Assembly (NCBI GenBank): GCA_001587675.1
Contig: LNGD01000041.1
Location: 1 to 11,293 of the forward strand
Source of the DNA: Candidatus Methanofastidiosum methylothiophilum
Lineage (GTDB): Archaea; Methanobacteriota_B; Thermococci; Methanofastidiosales; Methanofastidiosaceae
DNA: 11,293 nt
Reading direction: 5' to 3'
The translations under genes and the position numbers were made by a program. How positions within the stretch are numbered: the stretch's first letter is position 1; every line of letters begins with the position of its first letter. The notes beneath the pieces are model-generated. The model made no database searches. It saw only the letters and a program-made list of their open reading frames with translations, and was not told where the DNA came from. Of this stretch, positions 5,879 to 11,293 are shown piece after piece.

Positions 5879-6772
5879 ATGAAAAAGTACAGAATTGCTA
5901 TTCTAGGATTTTTTTTATTATTATTTTTATCATCGATAGCTAGCGTATTTTGTGAAGAAAGTAACAGCATCTATATCAAAGTCTACGATGATGGAAGTGC
6001 ATTATGGGTTCTTGAAAAAAGATTTGAATTAGTTTCCCAAGAGGATATAGATTTTTTTAAGGAGTATACAAAGGTATTGGAAGAAGATAAAGAGTTTATT
6101 ATACAAGAAAAGAAAGAGTCACTACAGAATATAATCAATTCTGTCGCATATTCTTCAGGTAGAGAAATGAAAATAGAAAATGTTTCATTAAATTATCAAA
6201 TTATTGATTCTATAAACAAAAAATACGGCATTGTAGAAATGAAATTCTTATGGAAAAATTTTAGTATTTTAGAAAAAGATACACTAAGAATTGGTGATGC
6301 TTTTGTAAACGGGAATTATATTAAAGAAGGTGAAGTTCTCGTAATAGAATATCCCGAAAATTATTCTATTACCAGCGTTATTCCGGTACCAAATGAAAAA
6401 AGAGCACGGTCTCTATTTTGGTATGGGCCAAAAATATTTTTGGAAAACGAGCCAAAAGCTGTTCTGAAAAAGAACTCTATTACTAATTTATCAAATATAC
6501 TAATCTTTGGTGTAGCGGGTATAATTATTATTTTATTAGCAATTATTTTACTCAAGAGGAAACAAAGAAATAAGTCACCAATATTAATCTCTGACCAAGA
6601 TAAAATTATCCAGATAATTAAATCAACTGGAGGCAAATGTTTTCAGAATGACATAGTTTCTCAATCAGGTCTGTCTAAATCTAAAATAAGTCAGATTATA
6701 ACACAGCTGGAAAAGAAGAATCTAATCATTAAAGAGAAATACGGAAAAAACAATTTGATAATACTAAAGTAG
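5879..6772 (+). CDS. Membrane-anchored winged-helix regulator with extracytoplasmic sensor domain
   Basis: The 297-residue product has four parts. A signal peptide or first anchor spans 1-24 (MKKYR, then a hydrophobic core ending SSIASVF). The outer domain spans about 28-200; it opens with IYIKVYDDGSALWVLEKRFEL and ends with FLWKNF, RIGDAFVNGNYI, IEYPENYSI and FWYGPKIFLENEP, a pattern seen in archaeal DUF7345-type domains. One membrane helix spans about 206-225, followed by the stop-transfer run KRKQRNK. A cytoplasmic winged helix spans 236-297 (DKIIQIIKSTGGKCFQNDIV, SGLSKSKISQIITQLEKKNLI, wing KYGKNN). It probably senses something outside the cell and binds DNA at the membrane, like other archaeal one-component membrane regulators; signal and targets are unknown. 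The divergent DUF4013 gene, with its inverted repeat, is the nearest candidate target. Cys25 does not sit in a good lipobox. Confidence 0.8.
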   Translation: MKKYRIAILGFFLLLFLSSIASVFCEESNSIYIKVYDDGSALWVLEKRFELVSQEDIDFFKEYTKVLEEDKEFIIQEKKESLQNIINSVAYSSGREMKIENVSLNYQIIDSINKKYGIVEMKFLWKNFSILEKDTLRIGDAFVNGNYIKEGEVLVIEYPENYSITSVIPVPNEKRARSLFWYGPKIFLENEPKAVLKKNSITNLSNILIFGVAGIIIILLAIILLKRKQRNKSPILISDQDKIIQIIKSTGGKCFQNDIVSQSGLSKSKISQIITQLEKKNLIIKEKYGKNNLIILK

Positions 6773-6821
6773 AGATCGCATATTTGAATTTGATTTAAGA
6801 TTCTTTAAGATAATCGCAATA

Positions 6822-6879
6822 ACTTATAGTATAAACTAGAAAAGATTAAAAAGACCCATACCAAATTTTAATAGAGCCC
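6822..6879 (+). promoter_or_regulatory. Probable promoter of the sensor kinase gene
   Basis: Two boxes are possible. GTATAAAC (6829-6836) predicts a leader of about 21 bases, and ATTAAAAA (6845-6852) a leader of about 5 bases; neither leader carries a Shine-Dalgarno site. The first box overlaps an 11-bp palindrome TTATA-G-TATAA (6824-6834). The rest of the 107-base gap shows only a short TTTAAGAT direct repeat (6795-6811) and no clear terminator for the preceding gene. Confidence 0.35.
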
Positions 6880-9141
6880 ATGGAAGATTTAATACAGTTA
6901 ATCACATCTAATGAAGAATGGTTAATGTATAGGATTCTTCAGTATGCAAAAGCTAGAGAGTATACTAAATATACTTCAACATTAGTTGAAGCTTGGAGAT
7001 TATCCATATCTGGATTATCTGAGAGTTTTATAATTGGATTGAAAAAATATAAAGGAATCCCAGAACTCACCCCAGATGAAGATTATTCAAAAGACCCTGT
7101 TGCGGCATTTGGTATACTAGAAGCCCAGAGACATAGGAGTAGAGGTATCACTCTCTCAATGTTCTTAGGGCTAATGAAGTATTATCGTCAAAGTTATATC
7201 GATTTAGTATCTAGCTCAAAGTTTGACGAAGGTAAAAAAGACCTATATATAAAATACCTTAATCTATTCTTTGATAGGCTAGAGATAGGATTTTCAAGTG
7301 AGTGGTGCAATATATCCGAAAACAAGATTATTGAAGATTTGCAATCAATGAATAGAACCATGACAAATGAAAAAAACAAGTATTTGACGATATTTGACAG
7401 TATGAATACTCCCATATTCTTTTTGAATCTACACAATAAAATTGAAAATCTTAATCATGCAACATCTGAATATTTTGACTTCTGCAAAACATCGGGCGAG
7501 AAATATTACGAAACGGTAAAAAAAGATACCGAATTATATTTCTTAAAGGATGAGGTAAAAGAGTTTATCGAGTCCAATAAAGAAAAAATAGAATTTGAAA
7601 AATATATTCTTACTAAGAAGGGAAATGTTTATTTTCAAGTTAAAATGAAAAGAATGCTTGATGTCAGTGGCAAATTCTTTGGAACAGTTGTAATTCTAAA
7701 TGATTTAACTGAATTAAGAAATACTTCAGAATCACTAAAACAGAGTGAGCAGAGATACAAAAATATTGTAAAAGATCAGACTGAATTTATAACTAGATTT
7801 ACATCAGATGGTACACATACTTTTGTTAATGATGCATATTGCAATTATATGGGAATGAAAAGAGAAGAATTAATTGGAAAAAGTTTCTTCTCATTCTTAC
7901 CTAAAGAAGACCGTAAAAAATTAAAATCGATATTAGATTCTCTTACCATTACCAATCCAATAAAAGAAATTGAGCATAGATATATCCTAGATGGAAAAAT
8001 TCGATGGTTACACTGGATAAATCGAGCAATATTTGATGATGATGGAAATTTATTTGAGTATCAAGCTGTAGGCAGGGACATTACAGATAAAAAGAGAATA
8101 GAAGAGGAGTTGAAGGAGAGTGAAGAGAAATACCGAGAACTAGTTGAAAATGCGAATAGTATTATCTTAAAATTCGATAACGAAGGAAGAATATTGTCAA
8201 TGAATGAATTTGGACTAAAATACTTTGGCTATTCTGAAAAAGAATTGATTGGAAAAAATGGAATAGGTACAATTATTCCAAAAATAGACTCATCTGGAAA
8301 AGATCTTAAGAAACTTATTAATAATATGATTAATTTTGAATCTGAATATCAGTCTAATATCAATGAAAATATAAAGAAAAATGGACAAAGAGTTTGGGTC
8401 CATTGGACAAATAAACCACTAAAGGATGACCAAGGTAATATCCATGGTATTCTTTGTGTTGGTACAGACATCACTGAAAGAAAAAAGGCTGAAGATAAAA
8501 TAAAGGAACTAAATGAAACTTTAAGGATCCTTAATAAAATACTAAGACATGATATCTTGAATGACCTTACCATAGTATTAACTGTTTGTGATTTGATGGG
8601 AGATGTTAATCCCAAATTAAAAGAGAAAGCTTCAAGGGCACTTGAGAAGAGCATTAATTTAATTGAACGAATTAGGGAGTTAGAGCAAGCTATTATTTCA
8701 GGAGAAAATGTACAAAAAGTTGAAATCAATAAAGTAATCCTAGAAGTTATTAAGAATTATCCTGAAATAGATTTCAAAGTAACTGGTCAATGTGAAATAT
8801 GTACAGATGAAGCAATATTTTCTGTCTTAGATAACATAATAAGAAATGCAATTATTCATGGAAAAACTAAAAAAATAGACATAGATATAATAAGGACAGA
8901 AAAAATGTGTAAAGTTAGAATAGCAGATTATGGTATTGGTATTCCAGATAATATTAAACACCGAATATTTGAAGAGGGATTTAGCTATGGCAATCACAAA
9001 AGTACAGGTTTAGGATTATATATAGTTAAGAAAATAGTTGAAAGATATGGCGGGGCAATTAAAGTTGAGGATAATACTCCAAAAGGTGCAATTTTTACTA
9101 TTATTTATCCTACTTTAGAATCAAAAAATATTGTCTGTTAA
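6880..9141 (+). CDS. Soluble sensor histidine kinase: RsbRD_N-like, three PAS, kinase core
   Basis: A 753-residue cytoplasmic kinase with no membrane segment. Residues 1-145 resemble the RsbRD N-terminal domain (AFGILEAQRHRSRGITLSMF at 76-95), a helical sensor module known from RsbR-type stress proteins. A degenerate PAS spans about 165-280. A second PAS spans 287-405 (AYCNYMGMKREELIGKSFF, then AVGRDITDKKR). A third PAS spans 413-535 (YFGYSEKELIGKN, then CVGTDITERKK). Charged signalling helices join them. The dimerisation helix has LRHDILNDL with His557 as phosphate acceptor. The ATPase domain is complete: N box DNIIRNAIIH (Asn656), G1 DYGIGIPD (Asp683), F box and G2 STGLGLYIV. No receiver or output domain is fused and no response regulator is in the window, so the partner is unknown. 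The propeller gene follows 52 bases downstream with its own promoter. Confidence 0.92.
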   Translation: MEDLIQLITSNEEWLMYRILQYAKAREYTKYTSTLVEAWRLSISGLSESFIIGLKKYKGIPELTPDEDYSKDPVAAFGILEAQRHRSRGITLSMFLGLMKYYRQSYIDLVSSSKFDEGKKDLYIKYLNLFFDRLEIGFSSEWCNISENKIIEDLQSMNRTMTNEKNKYLTIFDSMNTPIFFLNLHNKIENLNHATSEYFDFCKTSGEKYYETVKKDTELYFLKDEVKEFIESNKEKIEFEKYILTKKGNVYFQVKMKRMLDVSGKFFGTVVILNDLTELRNTSESLKQSEQRYKNIVKDQTEFITRFTSDGTHTFVNDAYCNYMGMKREELIGKSFFSFLPKEDRKKLKSILDSLTITNPIKEIEHRYILDGKIRWLHWINRAIFDDDGNLFEYQAVGRDITDKKRIEEELKESEEKYRELVENANSIILKFDNEGRILSMNEFGLKYFGYSEKELIGKNGIGTIIPKIDSSGKDLKKLINNMINFESEYQSNINENIKKNGQRVWVHWTNKPLKDDQGNIHGILCVGTDITERKKAEDKIKELNETLRILNKILRHDILNDLTIVLTVCDLMGDVNPKLKEKASRALEKSINLIERIRELEQAIISGENVQKVEINKVILEVIKNYPEIDFKVTGQCEICTDEAIFSVLDNIIRNAIIHGKTKKIDIDIIRTEKMCKVRIADYGIGIPDNIKHRIFEEGFSYGNHKSTGLGLYIVKKIVERYGGAIKVEDNTPKGAIFTIIYPTLESKNIVC

Positions 9142-9159
9142 AATAATAATTAATTGCAA

Positions 9160-9193
9160 ATATATTTAAAAATATATATTGAAGGGAACTATT
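9160..9193 (+). promoter_or_regulatory. TATA box of the propeller gene, leaderless geometry
   Basis: TTTAAA at 9165-9170, within the run TATATTTAAAAATATATA, is centred 26.5 bases before the ATG at 9194. This supports a leaderless transcript starting at that ATG rather than at the in-frame TTG at 9179. Confidence 0.5.
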
Positions 9194-10402
9194 ATGAAAA
9201 GAATTCTATTCACGTCAATTTTTCTTTTTATAGTTTTATTGTTTTCATTCAGTTTTATAAATTTATATGGTTATAATTCTTTATGGAGTTATCAGACAGA
9301 CAAAATAGTATATGCGGTAGATTTATCATATGATGGATCTTTAATTGCCGCTAGTTCTTTAGACAATAATTTTTATGTTTTATCAAAAGAGGGAAATCTT
9401 TTATGGAAGTATCCATCTAAAGATAGAGCATTATCCATTGATATGACCCCTGATGGAAAATTTATTGCGGGAGGATCCAGAGACAAAAATATCTACTTCT
9501 TTTCTCAAAATGGGGAATTACTTTGGTCTTTCCAAACAGGAGACACTGTAGAATCAGTAGCAGTTTCTTTTGACGGAACTAAAATAATAGCAGGTTCCGA
9601 CGATGGGACAGCATATTTTTTATCAAAAGAAGGCGAACTTCTCTGGAAACTTGAAACTAAATACCCTGTTATAACAGTGGCCATTACACCTGATGGAAAG
9701 TATGCTGTAGTTGGGTCAAATGACCAGAATATTTACCTTATTGACGATAAAGGTATAATCCTTTGGAGAGTAAAAACAGTTGGTGAACTTAACTCAGTCG
9801 ATATCGACTACAATTCATCATATATCGCTGCAGGAACTAAGAATGGATGGATATATATTATCTCGAAATCAGGCGAAGTGTTGTGTAAATCAAAAAGAAA
9901 TGAAGGAGTAATTAATGTCAAAATAAATCCAGATGGTAAATCAATAATAGCCGGTTCTAGAGAAGGTGGGGCCTATCTAATCTCAAATAGCGGACAACAG
10001 GTATGGAAATCTCTTGATGACAAAGGGATATACTCTGTTTCTATAAATCCAGATGGCACACTTATTGCTGCTGGGTCTATGGATAGAATATATATTTTAT
10101 CTAACAAAGGAAAAGAAATATGGAGTTATCAGACATACAATGATAAAGATTATATGTATTCAATCAATTCTTTGGCGATAGCTATTGATAGCTCAACTTT
10201 AGTTTCAACTTCTAGAAACAGCGTATTTTTATTTAGTTTAGGGGATAAAAAAACATTTGATTATAGTAATTATCTAGTAACTAAAGAGATTGAGGATAAG
10301 GATACCCAGCAAAAAGAAGATCTGCCGGAAAACAAAGAAAATCCTGTAAAAGAAACAAAAGGCATATTGGAGATAATATTCAGTATTTTAGGGATAAAAT
10401 AA
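9194..10402 (+). CDS. Secreted eight-repeat beta-propeller protein (WD40/PQQ-like)
   Basis: The chosen start gives 402 residues; an in-frame TTG at 9179 would add five residues (MKGTI) before a signal peptide that already begins properly with MKRILF. After the signal peptide (1-26) come eight blades of 40 residues, each running W-K/S, then SVxIxPDGKxIxAGSxDxxIYxxSxxGExL. The marker tryptophans fall at 31, 71, 111, 151, 191, 271 and 310; position 231 is Cys instead. Residues 351-388 are a charged, flexible tail (KEIEDKDTQQKEDLPENKEN), and the last 13 residues (GILEIIFSILGIK) are hydrophobic and may anchor or dock the protein. No PQQ-binding, calcium or catalytic motif is evident, so a scaffold or ligand-binding role outside the cytoplasm is likely. 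It follows the kinase gene, but a functional link is not shown. DUF5711-type propellers are the closest pattern. Confidence 0.82.
   Translation: MKRILFTSIFLFIVLLFSFSFINLYGYNSLWSYQTDKIVYAVDLSYDGSLIAASSLDNNFYVLSKEGNLLWKYPSKDRALSIDMTPDGKFIAGGSRDKNIYFFSQNGELLWSFQTGDTVESVAVSFDGTKIIAGSDDGTAYFLSKEGELLWKLETKYPVITVAITPDGKYAVVGSNDQNIYLIDDKGIILWRVKTVGELNSVDIDYNSSYIAAGTKNGWIYIISKSGEVLCKSKRNEGVINVKINPDGKSIIAGSREGGAYLISNSGQQVWKSLDDKGIYSVSINPDGTLIAAGSMDRIYILSNKGKEIWSYQTYNDKDYMYSINSLAIAIDSSTLVSTSRNSVFLFSLGDKKTFDYSNYLVTKEIEDKDTQQKEDLPENKENPVKETKGILEIIFSILGIK
9282..10135 (+). repeat. 120-bp tandem coding periodicity of the propeller
   Basis: The blades repeat every 120 bp. Identical short strings recur in register: TATCAAAAGA at 9381-9390 and 9621-9630, exactly 240 bp apart, and a 17-base string beginning TATGGAGTT at 9282-9298 and 10119-10135, in the first and last blades. 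Confidence 0.7.
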
Positions 10403-10408
10403 ATGTAA

Positions 10409-11236
10409 TTATTGGATCTTCTGACAATTGGGGCAATAGTATGAAGAGGATCCTAAAACATTTTCTTTTACAATTTTTGTTCCACATCTGCTACAATGAG
10501 GCCTATTTTTGCTCATAATCCGATTATACTTTCCTGTTAAATCATAAAGATCAAATTCTTCAGAACACCCTCCCAATTCAATTGCAGAATTAATTATTCT
10601 AATTATAGATATGTATATAGTATTTAAATCGTTAGAAGTAAGGCTAGATATTTTACTTTTTGGATGAATTTTTGAGTCATATAAAATATCATTTATATAG
10701 ACATTGCCAAGGCCGGATATCAGGTCTTGCATGTTTAATGCAGCTTTTATTGGCTTTTTTTCATTTTGTGACATTACCTTAAGAAAATAATCTTGACTGA
10801 AGTCAGGTTCATTAGGGGAAGGTCCTATGTTGCCCGCATATCTATGCATTCTTTTTTCTTCTCTAGTTGCAATTGTTAAAAAAGCATAAAGCGAAGACTG
10901 AAATGTTAAATAAGATTCATCACTAAATTGAAATGCAACATGGTATTTAGAGGGAAGTGAATTAGTCTTCTCAAAGTATGAGAACTTTCCTATAATCTCA
11001 CCTAACATTAATAAATTATCATTATGAAATTCTAAGAAAATCCATTTTCCCTTAGGATATATTCTAGTGATGTTTGTATTTATTATCTCCTCTTTTCTTT
11101 TATCAAGATTTGACATACCTTGTTTAATCATTGAATTTAAGCGGTCAGTTAGAATAATATTTGTGATTTTTTTACCTACTAATTTTTCTTGCATTTGTTT
11201 AGAAATTTTTAATATTTCCGGCAATTCAAATCCCAT
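10409..11236 (-). CDS. Fpg/Nei-family DNA glycosylase homologue lacking the catalytic proline
   Basis: The 275-residue product has all three Fpg/Nei parts. The N-terminal domain begins MGFELPEI and includes YPKGKWIFLEF, with the lysine equivalent to Fpg Lys57. The helix-two-turn-helix is LNMQDLISGLGNVYINDILYDSKIHP. The C-terminal zinc finger is C-x2-C-x16-C-x2-C (CSRC, then YYCPNCQ). True Fpg starts MPELPE and attacks the lesion with Pro2; here the residue before ELPE is Phe and the chain starts Met-Gly, so the Schiff-base proline is missing. The finger arginine that grips DNA phosphate is also replaced by Ser (GSSSYYC). Clostridial homologues beginning M-x-ELPE with a DLYG/GKY segment look like the same branch. 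It may be a structural DNA-binding relative or use other chemistry. ATG 11236 is preferred over the in-frame TTG 11245. It converges on the propeller gene with 6 bases between. Confidence 0.85.
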   Translation of the reverse strand: MGFELPEILKISKQMQEKLVGKKITNIILTDRLNSMIKQGMSNLDKRKEEIINTNITRIYPKGKWIFLEFHNDNLLMLGEIIGKFSYFEKTNSLPSKYHVAFQFSDESYLTFQSSLYAFLTIATREEKRMHRYAGNIGPSPNEPDFSQDYFLKVMSQNEKKPIKAALNMQDLISGLGNVYINDILYDSKIHPKSKISSLTSNDLNTIYISIIRIINSAIELGGCSEEFDLYDLTGKYNRIMSKNRPHCSRCGTKIVKENVLGSSSYYCPNCQKIQ

Positions 11237-11275
11237 AATAATCAATATAAATTATAAGAACAAGGATATAATGCT
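11237..11275. promoter_or_regulatory. Probable divergent promoter region right of the Fpg-like gene
   Basis: On the minus strand, ATTATATC (rc of about 11265-11272) predicts a transcript start near 11243, leaving about 7 bases before ATG 11236. On the plus strand, TATAAAT (11246-11252) lies 22 bases before a possible ATG at 11271. Confidence 0.3.
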
Positions 11276-11293
11276 AACGGAATCAAACCCAAG
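11271..11293 (+). CDS. Possible start of a divergent gene (partial)
   Basis: An ATG at 11271 opens a frame reading MLTESNPK before the window ends. A TATAAAT box lies 22 bases upstream, close to leaderless spacing, and the divergent layout matches two other gene pairs in this window. Seven or eight codons are too few to identify anything, and the frame may be chance. Confidence 0.25.

Noticed and set aside
6361..8729. Minus-strand frames over the regulator and kinase genes
   Set aside because: Shadows; the long kinase frame carries intact catalytic motifs, so the opposite frames are by-products of base composition.
9179..9193. TTG at 9179 as start of the propeller protein
   Set aside because: ATG 9194 has a correctly spaced TATA box and gives a standard signal peptide directly.
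1..11293. tRNA, rRNA, CRISPR array, insertion sequence, riboswitch
   Set aside because: No cloverleaf-like GC-rich tract, regular repeat-spacer pattern, transposase frame or long structured leader was found on either strand; intergenic gaps are about 120 bases or less.

Overview
The window looks like a euryarchaeal chromosome segment, AT-rich (roughly two thirds A+T) and densely packed. Four things point to an archaeon. TATA-type boxes sit about 26 bases before several start codons, leaving little or no leader. The few Shine-Dalgarno sites are GGTG/GTGAT-type. The protein families include DUF4013, a membrane-anchored winged-helix regulator, a class II photolyase close to that of Methanosarcina, and a histidine kinase with an archaeal-style RHD-I-x-ND box. 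A methanogen-related lineage such as Methanofastidiosa is possible, but nothing here fixes the genus. No rRNA, tRNA, CRISPR array, insertion sequence or integrase is visible, and no gene-free stretch exceeds 300 bases.

Left part (1-2210): the start of a secreted protein running off the left edge (minus), a MATE multidrug/Na+ or H+ antiporter (minus), and, divergent from it, a small flavin-binding PPOX-like protein (plus).

Centre-left (2215-5042, minus): a tight three-gene operon, transcribed in the order class II CPD photolyase, cysteine-free Atp10/thioredoxin-fold protein, RudS-like protein (TudS/DUF523 plus YbgA/DUF1722). RudS-type proteins remove sulfur from 4-thiouridine in tRNA, the base that makes tRNA sensitive to near-UV. 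The operon therefore reads as a light-damage module: the photolyase mends DNA, the RudS-like protein edits the tRNA photosensitiser, and the middle protein has an unknown role. An almost perfect 16-bp palindrome lies in its promoter. This is the most interesting system in the window.

Centre (5110-6772): a divergent pair, a DUF4013 membrane protein (minus) and a signal-peptide/one-TM protein whose cytoplasmic end is a winged helix (plus). Their 85-bp shared intergenic region carries a perfect 7-3-7 inverted repeat over the DUF4013 TATA box and a 7-bp direct repeat.

Right part (6880-11236): a soluble sensor kinase with an RsbRD-type N-terminal domain and three PAS domains; a secreted eight-bladed propeller with a nearly exact 40-residue period; and, convergent, a Fpg/Nei-like DNA glycosylase homologue that lacks the catalytic N-terminal proline. 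A further plus-strand gene may begin at 11271. Taken together the window mixes genome/tRNA photodamage repair with envelope and cytoplasmic sensing.
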